NCBI RefSeq assembly: GCF_030397575.1
Contig: NZ_JAPNXS010000003.1
Span: forward strand, 295,867-359,866
Direction of reading: 5' to 3'
Length of the DNA: 64,000 nucleotides
Source of the DNA: Psychromonas sp. 14N.309.X.WAT.B.A12
Lineage (GTDB): Bacteria > Pseudomonadota > Gammaproteobacteria > Enterobacterales > Psychromonadaceae
A program made the translations under genes and the position numbers. The notes beneath the pieces are model-generated. The model worked only from the letters and a program-made list of their open reading frames with translations. It made no database searches and had not been told where the DNA came from. Position 1 is the stretch's first letter, and each line of letters begins with the position of its first letter. Below, in pieces: positions 35,890-45,984 of this stretch.

Positions 35890-37242
35890 CTAAGTAGTTA
35901 TCTTATAACAAGGAGTGTAAACACTGCCAGGTAACTTCATACGGCCTTGGTCGATAAAGCTTTTCAATAATTTATCTACTCTTAACATTAATTCTTTTTC
36001 TCCGGTCAGCAAGAATGGGCCATTTTCTTCAATGGATTTTATTCCTTCATCTTTCACGTTACCACCAACTATACCTGAGAAAACTCGGCGTAAGTTTGAT
36101 GCAAGTTGCTCTTTGGGTTGGTCGTGATGTAGCACTAAGTTTGCCATGTTTTGATGGTTAGGGATGAAAGGCTCCTGAAAGGTTCGGTCTATTTTTAATG
36201 CCCAATTGAATGAGTAAGCGTCACCAATAGCTTTACGGTACTCTTTGACACGATGCATCGATTTTTTGATTATTTTAGCGACTGTTGGGGCATCATCAAT
36301 AATGATTTGATAATGCTCTTGGGCTTCAGGGCCTAAGGTGTGTACGATGAAGTCATCGATTGCTTCAAAGTAATCAACACTGCTTGCTGGCCCTGTTAAT
36401 ATAATGGGCAGAGGCTGGCGTTTATTTTCTGGGTGCATCATGATACCAAGAATATACAACAACTCTTCTGCAGTGCCTGGGCCGCCTGGGAAAATGATAA
36501 TACTATGAGTAAAACGCACAAAAGCTTCTAAACGCTTTTCAATATCAGGGAGGATCACTAATTCGTTCACAATTGGATTTGGAGGCTCTGCAGCAATAAT
36601 ACCCGGCTCAGTTAAACCAATGTAACGGCCCGGCGCAACACGTTGTTTAGCATGCCCCACAGCGGCACCTTTCATTGGCCCTTCCATAGCACCAGGGCCG
36701 CAACCAGTACAAATATTGAGTTCCCTTAAACCAAGTTGATTACCCACTTCTCGTGTATAAGAAAACTCTGTTTTATTGATCGAATGACCGCCCCAACAAA
36801 CGACCATATTCGGGTCAATGCCGGCTTTTAAAATATTGGCATTACGTAAAATAGAAAACACTAAGCTGGTGGATTCTTCACTATTAAATTCTGTTGATTC
36901 ATGAGGCTGTAGCTGAGTGTTAACATACAAAATATCACGTAATACTGAGAATAAGAGGTCTTGCATTCCTTTAATTAACTCACCATCAATATACGCATCT
37001 TCAGGGGGATTAATGAGCTCTAAAATAACGCCGCGTTCTTGATGTAATACATTAACTTGAAAGTCTTTATGTTTTTCCAGGATCTCTTTACTGCTGTCAG
37101 TGTGGCTACCTGACTTTAAGACGGCTAACGCGCAATTTCTGAATAACTGGTAAGTTTCGCAAGAGGCACTGTATTTTAGTTGGTTGACCTCTAGTTGAGA
37201 AAGTAACGCCATACTGCCAACGGGACTGATATGTGAAATCAT
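35890..37242 (-). CDS. ppnN: Nucleotide 5'-monophosphate nucleosidase PpnN
   Basis: 450 residues (E. coli YgdH/PpnN 454), very close throughout. It hydrolyses purine and pyrimidine monophosphates to base and ribose 5-phosphate and is a (p)ppGpp target in E. coli. The LOG-like core contains [15 protein letters not shown] near residue 178 and [10 protein letters not shown] near 251. A DUF3412-type C-terminal domain and a conserved N-terminal domain starting [11 protein letters not shown] flank it. GGAGAAG precedes the ATG. First gene of a ppnN-xni pair. Confidence 0.94.
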   Translation of the reverse strand: MISHISPVGSMALLSQLEVNQLKYSASCETYQLFRNCALAVLKSGSHTDSSKEILEKHKDFQVNVLHQERGVILELINPPEDAYIDGELIKGMQDLLFSVLRDILYVNTQLQPHESTEFNSEESTSLVFSILRNANILKAGIDPNMVVCWGGHSINKTEFSYTREVGNQLGLRELNICTGCGPGAMEGPMKGAAVGHAKQRVAPGRYIGLTEPGIIAAEPPNPIVNELVILPDIEKRLEAFVRFTHSIIIFPGGPGTAEELLYILGIMMHPENKRQPLPIILTGPASSVDYFEAIDDFIVHTLGPEAQEHYQIIIDDAPTVAKIIKKSMHRVKEYRKAIGDAYSFNWALKIDRTFQEPFIPNHQNMANLVLHHDQPKEQLASNLRRVFSGIVGGNVKDEGIKSIEENGPFLLTGEKELMLRVDKLLKSFIDQGRMKLPGSVYTPCYKITT

Positions 37243-37353
37243 AGCTTCTCCTTTTAACTTTTTATTAGATTAACTGAGTTAGATGGAGAAGCCACGTAAA
37301 AGCACTGATTTTTGATAAATAATTAAAATAAAAAAGGTTATATAACTATATTT

Positions 37354-38829
37354 CTACTGATTTTCTGATTTTTGCTCATTTTTTGTAAGCTGAAAAACCT
37401 GATCTCTACCCTGACGTTTTGCTTGGTAAAGAGCAGTATCTGCTCGCTCAAAAACATCGTCACTTTCATCTGAAGGAGTAAATGCAGTAAAACCAACCGA
37501 AATAGTAATAGTCAGGTGCTCCTGTTTAAACTGGAATGGAATAGACTTAATGCGGTCACGTAATTTATTTAAAGCAAGCTCAGTTTGTGTTGGTGAAATC
37601 TCTGGTAATAATAATGTAAATTCTTCTCCACCAAAGCGTGCAATATAATCAGCATTACGAATAGATTTTTGTAATGTTTGGGCAATAACGTTTAGTACTT
37701 TGTCTCCGGCAAGGTGGCCAAATCTATCATTAATTGATTTAAAGTTATCGATATCAATAATCGCCAGGTTGAGGGGAGTTTTATAGCGTTGATAGCGAGT
37801 GACTTCTGTTTTTAAGCGTTCACTCCAAGCGGCTCTGTTAGGTATTTTAGTTAAGAAATCAATATGTAGTTGTTTATTCTGTTGCTTTAAGGTCTTTTGA
37901 TAGCTTTGGGTCTCGTTCTGTAACTCCTTGATTTGCCTTACCATACTTTGGAATTTAGTACGGTATTTCTCTTCTTGTTGCTCTTCCTGTAAAGCCATCG
38001 CTGCTTTTACATTCGTTACGTAATCTGAGATTGAAGCTTGCAATTCTTCTAGGGTTTGATTTTTGCTGTTTGCTTGAAGCTGATCTGCACCTTGATGAAT
38101 TGTTTTATAGGTTTCTTTTTGTTTTTCAAAGTCTTCTTCACTAAGCTTAAGGGTCTGCGCAAAATTTAAATAAAACTGCGTTAAGCTATCATTAAGCGTA
38201 TATAAGAAATGACGGGAAGTTCGGCGTTCTTCTCGGGTGCTATCAATAATAATATTAATCACTTGTAGACAGTATTGAGGTAGCTGAAACGGATCTGGAT
38301 CGTTAGAGATATCAATACGTACTTTTTCTAGTTTTTTAGCAAAAGCTTGGCCTACATCTAATTCCAAAATCAGTAGTTGTAACTCATCGTTAATAAAAGA
38401 GATGTCAGCTTTGGTATCTACTTCTGATGGGGTACAGCTTTTGTTTAATTCAATGACAGCATGTTGATAAATTTTAACTAGATCTTTTAAAGCACAGTGA
38501 TGTTCAGTAATAGTGTAAGGCTCTGGTGCATCTTGCATCTCAGCAATTTTATCTTTTACTGCTTCTGAGAGTGAATTTATTTGTTGCAGTTGTGCTTGTG
38601 ATTGACGTGCAACTAATTTACCTTCAGATAATTTATCTTCAAGCGTATAAGGGGTGCTTTCAAGTTGTTGGCTATACTCATCAAATAACTGATTTTCATC
38701 TTCAACAGTTTCTGTTGATTGCAATTTTTTTAAAAATTTAAACTGATATTTATCGATTGCTTTGTCTTGTCGATAACTCCGTTTTAATAATTGCTGCAAT
38801 AATCGAGTTATTGCCTTAGATGACGCCAT
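37354..38829 (-). CDS. Diguanylate cyclase with long helical N-terminus
   Basis: 491 residues. Residues 1-315 are charged, Gln-rich and helical with coiled-coil stretches and no membrane segment. The C-terminal GGDEF domain (about 325-485) has the active-site G-G-E-E-F at residues 400-404 and the inhibitory I-site R-N-A-D exactly five residues before it. The enzyme should therefore make c-di-GMP from GTP and be product-inhibited. The N-terminal region has no recognised sensor. It lies 84 bases downstream of another GGDEF-family gene on the same strand, and the two are likely co-transcribed. Confidence 0.9.
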   Translation of the reverse strand: MASSKAITRLLQQLLKRSYRQDKAIDKYQFKFLKKLQSTETVEDENQLFDEYSQQLESTPYTLEDKLSEGKLVARQSQAQLQQINSLSEAVKDKIAEMQDAPEPYTITEHHCALKDLVKIYQHAVIELNKSCTPSEVDTKADISFINDELQLLILELDVGQAFAKKLEKVRIDISNDPDPFQLPQYCLQVINIIIDSTREERRTSRHFLYTLNDSLTQFYLNFAQTLKLSEEDFEKQKETYKTIHQGADQLQANSKNQTLEELQASISDYVTNVKAAMALQEEQQEEKYRTKFQSMVRQIKELQNETQSYQKTLKQQNKQLHIDFLTKIPNRAAWSERLKTEVTRYQRYKTPLNLAIIDIDNFKSINDRFGHLAGDKVLNVIAQTLQKSIRNADYIARFGGEEFTLLLPEISPTQTELALNKLRDRIKSIPFQFKQEHLTITISVGFTAFTPSDESDDVFERADTALYQAKRQGRDQVFQLTKNEQKSENQ

Positions 38830-38913
38830 CTGCTGATTCCTTTTTATTATTTTAGCGTTCTGAAGTATCGATTAGTTTCTATGTAAGCACAAGCTAAGAC
38901 ACCTCAAATTTAC

Positions 38914-41115
38914 CTAACGATTTAATTCTGGCCATGAGATCGTAGTGCCAGGATGGCTACTTTTTTGTTTCACTATACCTTTATCAATACCTGCTTGGCC
39001 TAATATCCACAAATCCCCATCAAAGAATGCGGGTTGAATTTTTTCAATAGCATACAACTCTAGCCAAGTATCGGTATTAAGTTGGTCACGCATCTGACAA
39101 GCCCCATATAAAGCGAGACTGGTTAAATTTAACATTCTTTCAGGGGCAATTGCCCGAGACACATTGTTTAAGAATGGGAAGGCAACAACGCCACAGGCAA
39201 TATTTCCTTCTAGAGAATAACTATCAGCAAAGAATTTAAAAAAGGATTCAATTTCTAGTGCAAATTGTTTTGCTTCTTCATATTGTTCTTGTTCGGAAAT
39301 GAATAACAGCTGATTATCACGTACTTGAGTGATTTGAGTGCGCTGGTAGAAATGCGTAGTCAATGCCTGACCTAAAGCTGCTTCAATTTTTTCTGCATTA
39401 AACAAGCCTTTTGTACCATTTAAGTTGTTAAGAAACGGAATATTTACTAGTGCATAAAATAGTGGGGTACCTTGATATTGTAATTCATTTTCTTGTATTT
39501 GCACTTGGTGAGAAGGCAATTTTGAACGTGGGTGTAGCTGCAATCTTTTACGCGTAGTTAGTTCTGATTCAACTAGTTTTTTATTGCGTCTAAAAATACC
39601 TAATACCATTAATAAAGCAATTAATAGTAATAATACCGCTATGTAAGCTACATTTTTAAAACGATTATTCTTCAACAATAACTCGTTATTTTTTGTTTCT
39701 AATTGGATTTGTTGTTGTGTTTGCTCAATAAGTTGAAATTGCTCATTGATTTTTAATTGTTGCAAAGCAAACAGCTTTTCCTTGATTGCATTTTGTAAGG
39801 AATGGAAGTTTTTAAAGTGAAAATTTGCCTGTTGATGGTCACCAGAGAGTTCATAACTTAAGGCTAGCATTTCAAATGCTTTTACTCTGAGTTCTGGAAA
39901 CTTGTCTTTTGCTAAAGTTAATACATTTTCTAACTGTAAAATGGCTAACCCGGTATCTTGGCTACGAATATTAAGTTGCGCCAATAATAAGATAGTTTCG
40001 GTTTGTTGCTCAAGCCTATTCAACTTTTTAAAGTGGTAACGAGCATTTTGCAAATACTTCTGTGCTAGGTCAGTATTTTTATCCAGGTCATAGGGCATTG
40101 ATGCATAAGTACGACCTAATTCTAAATAAATATAAGCTAACAGTGTTTTATGCTTTTTCTCTACTAATTCCATCGCATTGAATAGGTAGATTAAAGATTG
40201 ATTAAACTCTTTATTTTGACGCTTTAAAATTGCAAATTTCAGTAAGCTATCAGCTTGTTGTACATAGTTTTCTGTGGGTAATAATAATTCAACGCGCTGA
40301 CTAGCAAAGTCCATTGCACGCTTATAGCGATGCTTCTGCTGATAAAGATTAGATAGGCTAGCTTTGATTAAACTATTTAATTTAATCAATTGGAGTTGAT
40401 CAGCCATTGCATTGGCAGTTTGAAAGTTTGAAACCGCCAGTTGTTGCTGGTTAATTTGGTCATAATAATGCCCATAGTAATAAGCTAACCAAGCTAATAG
40501 CTCTGTTTTTTTGCTATTCTTAAGGCTTTGTTTCACTTTACCTAGGGATTCATTTGCTAATTGGTATTGGTGTGTTTCTAAAGCTAATTTAGTGACAGTT
40601 AAGTTGACTATTTCAGGTAAGTTAGCGAAGTTGGTCTTTTTATTATCTGCCATTACTTGTAAAGAGTGCTGCATCATATTGATCAGCGTTTCATTACTCA
40701 ACTGTGGACGTTCTGGCTCAGGTATTTCACTGGCAATCAGGTTTAAGGTTCTAATCTCATCCGGGCTTTCACTCGGGTTTTTTAATAGTGGCATTAATAA
40801 CGATAAGCTTTTTTCGTAGTTTTCTAATTCGATGTAACAAGAAGCTAATAAGTGCGTTGGGGCATTATTAGGGATACGTTTGGTTGTTAAACGTGAGTTT
40901 TTATTAATGAAGTTGTCTTGTGGTGGTGGCAATGCAGCCACCTTATCCATAAATGCAGTAACATTATTAATACAAGAAACAGGTTCAAGTTCACGGGTTT
41001 TATAGCTTTCTTTAATAGATGCTGGGATTAATGCATCACCTAATTCTATTGCGAATACTGAATGGCTCATCACCACTAGTAAGCAACCTATCAATGCACG
41101 TGAAAAAAAGCTCAT
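38914..41115 (-). CDS. TPR sensor protein with degenerate GGDEF domain
   Basis: 733 residues. Signal peptide 1-23 (V-M-S-H-S-V-F-A). A periplasmic region of about 450 residues holds several TPR-like helix pairs, then a Gln/Glu-rich coiled coil, one membrane segment (near 490-507, V-L-L-L-L-I-A-L-L-M-V-L) and a cytoplasmic domain from about 550. That domain keeps the outline of a GGDEF fold, but the active-site strand reads D-N-Q-L-L-F-I with no G-G-D/E-E-F and no metal-binding acids. It is probably a c-di-GMP-family pseudo-enzyme or receptor. It is upstream of and likely operonic with the active cyclase. Confidence 0.75.
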   Translation of the reverse strand: MSFFSRALIGCLLVVMSHSVFAIELGDALIPASIKESYKTRELEPVSCINNVTAFMDKVAALPPPQDNFINKNSRLTTKRIPNNAPTHLLASCYIELENYEKSLSLLMPLLKNPSESPDEIRTLNLIASEIPEPERPQLSNETLINMMQHSLQVMADNKKTNFANLPEIVNLTVTKLALETHQYQLANESLGKVKQSLKNSKKTELLAWLAYYYGHYYDQINQQQLAVSNFQTANAMADQLQLIKLNSLIKASLSNLYQQKHRYKRAMDFASQRVELLLPTENYVQQADSLLKFAILKRQNKEFNQSLIYLFNAMELVEKKHKTLLAYIYLELGRTYASMPYDLDKNTDLAQKYLQNARYHFKKLNRLEQQTETILLLAQLNIRSQDTGLAILQLENVLTLAKDKFPELRVKAFEMLALSYELSGDHQQANFHFKNFHSLQNAIKEKLFALQQLKINEQFQLIEQTQQQIQLETKNNELLLKNNRFKNVAYIAVLLLLIALLMVLGIFRRNKKLVESELTTRKRLQLHPRSKLPSHQVQIQENELQYQGTPLFYALVNIPFLNNLNGTKGLFNAEKIEAALGQALTTHFYQRTQITQVRDNQLLFISEQEQYEEAKQFALEIESFFKFFADSYSLEGNIACGVVAFPFLNNVSRAIAPERMLNLTSLALYGACQMRDQLNTDTWLELYAIEKIQPAFFDGDLWILGQAGIDKGIVKQKSSHPGTTISWPELNR

Positions 41116-41187
41116 GAATACTTAAAACCTTATATGAAATTCGCACCTTACTTTTGTTAAGGTGCGGTTATTGTAACAAATTTAACG

Positions 41188-42045
41188 TTACTGTCTTACT
41201 AAACGAATATTGTGTATCTCTGGTAATACACAAGTACTGCGTAATGGATTGATATCTAAGCCACCACGACGTGTGTATCTAGCATAGACAGTTAATTCAC
41301 TTAATGAGCCGTGTGCCATTAAATCACAAAATATACGCTCTACACATTGCTCGTGAAATTCATTGTGTTGACGGAAAGAGATTAAATAGCGTAGTAATTT
41401 TTCGTGATCTAAGCGCTTACCTGTGTAAGTTATCTCTACACTTCCCCAGTCAGGTTGGCTGGTGATTAAACAGTTAGACTTTAGTAGGTTAGAGTGAAGT
41501 GTTTCAGTGACTGTATCATCTAAACTAATGCCGTTTAACAAACTTGGAGATAGTTGATATTGATCTACTTCGATATCAAGCTCATCGATATTTATACCAG
41601 ACAGAGCCCCTAACTCATCTATTACTTTATCTAATTTTGTATTAAGCGTCACTTCTACCGGTTTTTTAGCACAGGCAGATAAGTCATTGCTGAGAATGGT
41701 TTGAACTTCTTCTACAGAGTCAAACTTACTTTGGTTAAAGCTATTAAGGTAAAGCTTAAATGATTTTGATTCGATTAAAAATTCACTATTGTAGGGAACT
41801 TTAACCACGCCAGTTGCCACTATTGGCTTACCTTTACTATTTAACCAAGAAAGCTCGTAGATATTCCATAAATCAACACCGTAAAAGGGGAGTGAATCAG
41901 CTTCTAAAGAAAGTTCATTACGATTTAAACTACGCGGAACACCCTGTAATAAAGTATTGTCATAATGGCATTTATATTCAGTGATTTTACCTAGTGATAG
42001 GTCTTTTAAAGCTGAATCGTGGTCGTATAAAGTTGAATGTGACAT
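41188..42045 (-). CDS. queF: NADPH-dependent 7-cyano-7-deazaguanine reductase
   Basis: 285 residues from the ATG whose first base is 42045 (M-S-H-S-T-L-Y), chosen for its GAGAAAC upstream; an ATG four codons earlier has no ribosome site. It makes preQ1 from preQ0 in queuosine synthesis. It is the long two-domain (YqcD) type: the QueF motif with E-S-K-S-F-K-L-Y-L-N-S-F lies near residue 91, the catalytic Cys in S-N-C-L-I-T-S-Q-P-D-W-G-S near 190, and F-H-E-Q-C-V-E-R near 228. It is divergent from syd, as in E. coli. Confidence 0.95.
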   Translation of the reverse strand: MSHSTLYDHDSALKDLSLGKITEYKCHYDNTLLQGVPRSLNRNELSLEADSLPFYGVDLWNIYELSWLNSKGKPIVATGVVKVPYNSEFLIESKSFKLYLNSFNQSKFDSVEEVQTILSNDLSACAKKPVEVTLNTKLDKVIDELGALSGINIDELDIEVDQYQLSPSLLNGISLDDTVTETLHSNLLKSNCLITSQPDWGSVEITYTGKRLDHEKLLRYLISFRQHNEFHEQCVERIFCDLMAHGSLSELTVYARYTRRGGLDINPLRSTCVLPEIHNIRLVRQ

Positions 42046-42150
42046 TGAGTTTCTCATTTTTAAATCAGAGGGTGCTATAAATGCAAGACAAAGCAGCCCG
42101 AATCGTTACAATAAGCAGTATTGTAACTAAAAAGAAGAATTATTCGAGCT

Positions 42151-42702
42151 ATGAATACAGATATCCAAACTGAGTTATTGGCGTTACAAGCACGTCACCT
42201 TAAATTATGGGAAGTTAAAAACGGTACGCTTCCTACGCAAGCCTTTGATGCAGAGTGGCTGTCTCCTTGCCAAGTTGGTGAAGTATTTGAAGATAAAATT
42301 ACTTGGAAAGCACAAAAACGCACAGAACAAGTTGATTTAAAAAATATTGAAGATGCACTTGAAGTAAAGCTTCATCCCGCAATAGAAGCCTTATTTTGTA
42401 GCCATTATTGTGATCATATACCTTGTGAATTTCATGGTCATCCTATTGAATTAATTCAGGTATGGAATGATCAAGATTTTTTAGGTTTGCAAGAAAATAT
42501 GATTGCACACTTTATGATGCAGAAACGTTTAAAGAAACCTGCCTCTATGTTTATTGCGACTTGTAGTGATGAAATGCAAGTTATCTCGATATTAAATGAG
42601 ACTGGGCAAGTGCAATTAGAGACGTTAGGTAAAAAACAAGAAGCAGTATTGGCAGAGTCACTGGCAGAGTTTCTAAGTAAACTAAACCCTATCATACTGT
42701 AA
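42151..42702 (+). CDS. syd: SecY-interacting protein Syd
   Basis: 183 residues (E. coli Syd 181). The S-P-C-Q-V-G, Y-C-D-H-I-P-C-E-F-H-G and E-N-M-I-A-H-F-M-M-Q-K-R-L-K-K-P motifs are characteristic. Syd binds SecY on the cytoplasmic face and is thought to check translocon integrity. The ribosome site is weak (AAGAAG about 14 bases upstream). It is divergent from queF with about 105 bases between. A terminator follows. Confidence 0.93.
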   Translation: MNTDIQTELLALQARHLKLWEVKNGTLPTQAFDAEWLSPCQVGEVFEDKITWKAQKRTEQVDLKNIEDALEVKLHPAIEALFCSHYCDHIPCEFHGHPIELIQVWNDQDFLGLQENMIAHFMMQKRLKKPASMFIATCSDEMQVISILNETGQVQLETLGKKQEAVLAESLAEFLSKLNPIIL

Positions 42703-42784
42703 TTTATAATCGCTCTTATATATTACAGCCAAGTAATCGTGCATAGAAAGTTAGGTTAACATTTACTCTTATTATTTAGTCAAC

Positions 42785-42815
42785 TAGGTGAGGCTTAACA
42801 CTCACCTATATTTTT
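42785..42815 (+). terminator. Terminator after syd
   Basis: TAGGTGAG and CTCACCTA form an eight-base-pair stem around GCTTAACA, followed by TATTTTT. Confidence 0.85.
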
Positions 42816-42847
42816 GCTATTAACACCAAACTATTTTCAGTAAGTGC

Positions 42848-43717
42848 TTAATAAGCGGATAATAATAATGGATTGGTAACTAGGTTTCTCACACCATGGG
42901 CATGATTTTCATTGTATTGATTGTCTTTGAACCATGTCGCAACGGTATTAATACTAACCTTTAATACTTGAGGGCGAACACTCCATGTAACCTGAAATGG
43001 TGAGCCTTGTTGGTTGTAAGCCGGCCCGGTGGTTGACCCTAAATATTGTATTGGTTGTCCTGAGTTATCTGGAATATTGATAGCCTGCGGACGATCACCT
43101 TTCACTGAGTGCTTGGTTAACTCTACAAAATCTAGAGCTTCTTTATCATTTACTAACACAAACACTTGAGACTCTACGCGAAGAGCCGGGTTTTTAGTTG
43201 AGTCACTTAAACATGAACCCAGTGTCGGTCCTGGTTTTACGTTTGCTGTTGAATAAACATAATGAACTTCAATAGTATCACCCGGAAATAATTGATGATG
43301 CAGCTCTTTAGATAAAGGCACAGAAATTGGAGTTAGTTCTTCCTTAGTTAATTGTCCTGCATATAAATATCCACTATTGTTACCCTTACCATCTCCATTA
43401 CCAGCATAACGAGTAAATTCACCACCTTTATGCTCTGCATTTTTATGAAAATGAATATTACATAGGTTCATATCCGTGGTGTTTGGCGCATATGAAAATA
43501 ACTGAGTATTGTTCCCTGCAATATTATCTATATCTCGTGGTGATTGAGGACCAAATCCTTTATCTAGGGTGTTTTGTTGTAATTCAGCTCTTTGTTGCTC
43601 AATAATCTGATCTGAGACTGGTTCTGATTGAGTTACTGTCTGTGATGCAAAAACCGATAATGGAAGTGCAGTCGTGGTACACAGTAGTAATAAGTGTTTT
43701 TTCATTAAAATTTTCAT
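42848..43717 (-). CDS. Delta-class carbonic anhydrase-like protein, exported
   Basis: 289 residues with AAGGA before the ATG at 43717. Signal peptide about 1-24 (cleavage near V-F-A-S). The mature protein carries N-L-C-N-I-H-F-H-K-N-A-E-H-K-G near residue 84, with three histidines suited to zinc, then G-N-G-D-G-K-G-N-N-S-G-Y. Cys residues at about 86 and 168 could form a disulfide. These match my memory of the bacterial delta-class carbonic anhydrase family first known from diatoms, which hydrate CO2 to bicarbonate, here in the periplasm. Recognition is from the His motif, not a search. It is a single-gene unit. Confidence 0.75.
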   Translation of the reverse strand: MKILMKKHLLLLCTTTALPLSVFASQTVTQSEPVSDQIIEQQRAELQQNTLDKGFGPQSPRDIDNIAGNNTQLFSYAPNTTDMNLCNIHFHKNAEHKGGEFTRYAGNGDGKGNNSGYLYAGQLTKEELTPISVPLSKELHHQLFPGDTIEVHYVYSTANVKPGPTLGSCLSDSTKNPALRVESQVFVLVNDKEALDFVELTKHSVKGDRPQAINIPDNSGQPIQYLGSTTGPAYNQQGSPFQVTWSVRPQVLKVSINTVATWFKDNQYNENHAHGVRNLVTNPLLLSAY

Positions 43718-43908
43718 AGCTATCCTTGCTAGTTATTATTAGTAGCTACGTTATTGTAGCTAGCTTAAGTTTTTGCTTATTTGTTATGTAAGCTTCTGAT
43801 GTAATTAGGGTTGTTATAATAGATGAATCAAGTGTTTAAATAAATAACAGATAGGGGAAGAATAAGATAAACTATATATTCCTTGTTCTTAATCACATTA
43901 ATGCCAAT

Positions 43909-44790
43909 ATGTTACAAAACTTCTTTTTATCTATTCCAATCAGTTTACGTTTTATGCTGTTATCTGCATTTTCATTTGCATTAATGACAGCCTGCGTAAA
44001 GTTGGTAAGCACACACAATATCCCCGTTTTTGAAATTGTTGCTGCAAGAGGCTTGGTCTCTTTGCTGATAAGCTATGTTGATATTAAGCGTAAAAAAATC
44101 GCAGTGTGGGGAAATAATAAGGCGTTATTAATATCGCGAGGAGTGGTTGGCACGTTAGCGTTAATTTGTGTTTATTACGCAGTTACTACTTTACCACTAG
44201 CGGAAGCGACACTATTACAATATTTGTATCCTGTTTTTACCGCTTTATTAGCTTTTTTCTTTTTAAAGGAGCGAATTCAACGATCGACCTTAATATGTAT
44301 TGGCTTATGTTTAGTTGGCTTACTTGCAATGGTTCAACCTAATCTGGCTTTAAATGGTGAAACGGTTTTACCTTGGTTTAGTGTGTTTGTTGCGCTATTA
44401 GGTGCATTAGGCAGTGGTACTGCGTATGTGATTGTTAAACGCTTGAGTAAAACAGAAGATAGTTCGGTGATTATCTTTTACTTCCCGCTGATTGCATTAC
44501 CCTTGTCTTTAGCTTTATTAGGGAATGATTTTGTGATGCCAGATGGTGAAGCGTTAATTTTATTATTGTTTGTGGGGATATTCACGCAAGTTGGACAGGT
44601 TGGCTTAACAAAAGCGATGCAAACAGAAGTGGCGGGAAAAGTAAGTGCTTTCTCTTATGTGCAAGTCGTCTTTTCTACTATCTTAGGCGTGTTAATATTT
44701 AACGAAATCCCATCTGTTTGGACATTGATTGGCGGTATACTAATCATTTTAGGAGCATTGGTTAATGTCTTTGGCGGTAAGAAAAAATAA
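43909..44790 (+). CDS. EamA/DMT-superfamily transporter
   Basis: 293 residues with ten membrane segments in two EamA repeats (about 15-145 and 155-290). Typical features are A-R-G near residue 45, the P-L-A-E-A-T-L-L-Q-Y-L-Y-P-V stretch near 98, F-F-L-K-E-R-I near 116, and F-S-Y-V-Q-V-V-F at the second-repeat equivalent. DMT exporters move amino acids, metabolites or drugs; the substrate is not predictable here. The ribosome site is weak. It stands between the divergent carbonic anhydrase gene and the RIO kinase gene. Confidence 0.85.
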   Translation: MLQNFFLSIPISLRFMLLSAFSFALMTACVKLVSTHNIPVFEIVAARGLVSLLISYVDIKRKKIAVWGNNKALLISRGVVGTLALICVYYAVTTLPLAEATLLQYLYPVFTALLAFFFLKERIQRSTLICIGLCLVGLLAMVQPNLALNGETVLPWFSVFVALLGALGSGTAYVIVKRLSKTEDSSVIIFYFPLIALPLSLALLGNDFVMPDGEALILLLFVGIFTQVGQVGLTKAMQTEVAGKVSAFSYVQVVFSTILGVLIFNEIPSVWTLIGGILIILGALVNVFGGKKK

Positions 44791-45096
44791 TCACTTTTAG
44801 TCAACTATAGTCTCCTCGTTGGTGTTTATACTGAGTAAACTCTTACCTTTAGGGTATTGGTGATGAGAGGGTTGATTAATAAGCCCTATTTTCTTGAAAA
44901 TAGATTATTTTATACATTATTTATAGTTCAAATATGAACTATTATTGCTTTGTTGCGTCTATAATTGAGCGAAAAAGAAACAATTTTTGTCTGTTTACTT
45001 GTAGTATTATGCGGCAGAGTATTGCTACTTAAGCTGCTGACTAACATCAATAGCGTCCACTTAACCAAGATATTATTAGATAATTTAATCATATAA
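44791..45096. other. Intergenic region before the RIO kinase gene
   Basis: About 306 AT-rich bases with no gene, terminator or repeat I can support. The transcription start of the RIO kinase gene is presumably here. Confidence 0.5.
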
Positions 45097-45945
45097 ATGA
45101 AAATACCTAAAAGAATTCAGCCATTAATCGATGATGGCATTATAGATGATGTGTTACGCCAGTTAATGAGCGGCAAGGAAGCCACAGTATATGTTGTGCA
45201 ATGTGGTGATCAAATACGTTGTGCCAAGGTTTATAAAGAAGCGAGCAAACGTAGTTTCAAGAATGCTGTTTTATATAATGAAGGGCGTAAAGTGCGCAAT
45301 GGGCGTAATGCCCGTGCAATGCAAAAAGGCTCGAAGTTCGGTCGTGAACAGCAAGAAGAAATTTGGCAAAACACTGAGGTTGATACCTTGTATAAGTTTG
45401 CGGCAGCAGGCGTAAGGGTTCCAACCCCCTACGGGTGTTTTGGTGGCGTGTTAATTATGGATTTAATTACTGATGATGACGGTTACGCTGCTCCACGTTT
45501 AAATGATGTCGCTCTGTCGGAAGAGCAAGCACTAAGCCATCACGCTAAAATGATGGATTATGTGGTGCGTATGTTAAGTATTGGCATTATTCATGGTGAT
45601 TTATCAGAATTTAATGTGCTGGTGGATGAACAAGGCCCTGTAATTATCGATTTGCCACAAGCGGTCGATGCAGCTGGTAATAACAATGCTAAAAAAATGT
45701 TGTTACGTGATGTAAACAATATGACTCAGTATTATTCTCAATTTGCCCCAAGTTTAGCGACTACACGATATGGTGAAGAGATTTGGGCTATTTTTGAAAC
45801 TGGAGAGCTTTCGGATAAAACGGTATTAACCGGTCAATTTGTTGACTCTGAAGTCACTGCGGATGTGGATAATGTATTAAACGAAATTAACGCTGCACGT
45901 GAAGAAGAGTTAGATCGTTTGGATCGAATGACTAATCATGACTAG
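45097..45945 (+). CDS. RIO1-like serine/threonine protein kinase
   Basis: 282 residues, soluble. It has RIO-type kinase motifs: S-G-K-E-A-T-V-Y-V-V (nucleotide loop) near residue 25, Lys of C-A-K-V-Y-K near 44, I-H-G-D-L-S-E-F-N-V-L (catalytic loop with Asp) near 167, and I-I-D-L-P-Q-A-V-D (metal-binding Asp) near 185. RIO1 kinases act in ribosome maturation in archaea and eukaryotes; the bacterial role is poorly known. No clear ribosome site precedes the ATG. A diguanylate cyclase gene follows 39 bases later on the same strand. Confidence 0.88.
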   Translation: MKIPKRIQPLIDDGIIDDVLRQLMSGKEATVYVVQCGDQIRCAKVYKEASKRSFKNAVLYNEGRKVRNGRNARAMQKGSKFGREQQEEIWQNTEVDTLYKFAAAGVRVPTPYGCFGGVLIMDLITDDDGYAAPRLNDVALSEEQALSHHAKMMDYVVRMLSIGIIHGDLSEFNVLVDEQGPVIIDLPQAVDAAGNNNAKKMLLRDVNNMTQYYSQFAPSLATTRYGEEIWAIFETGELSDKTVLTGQFVDSEVTADVDNVLNEINAAREEELDRLDRMTNHD

Positions 45946-45984
45946 TCATATTCAGCACCATTAATTGGTCAGAGCCTTAATATT

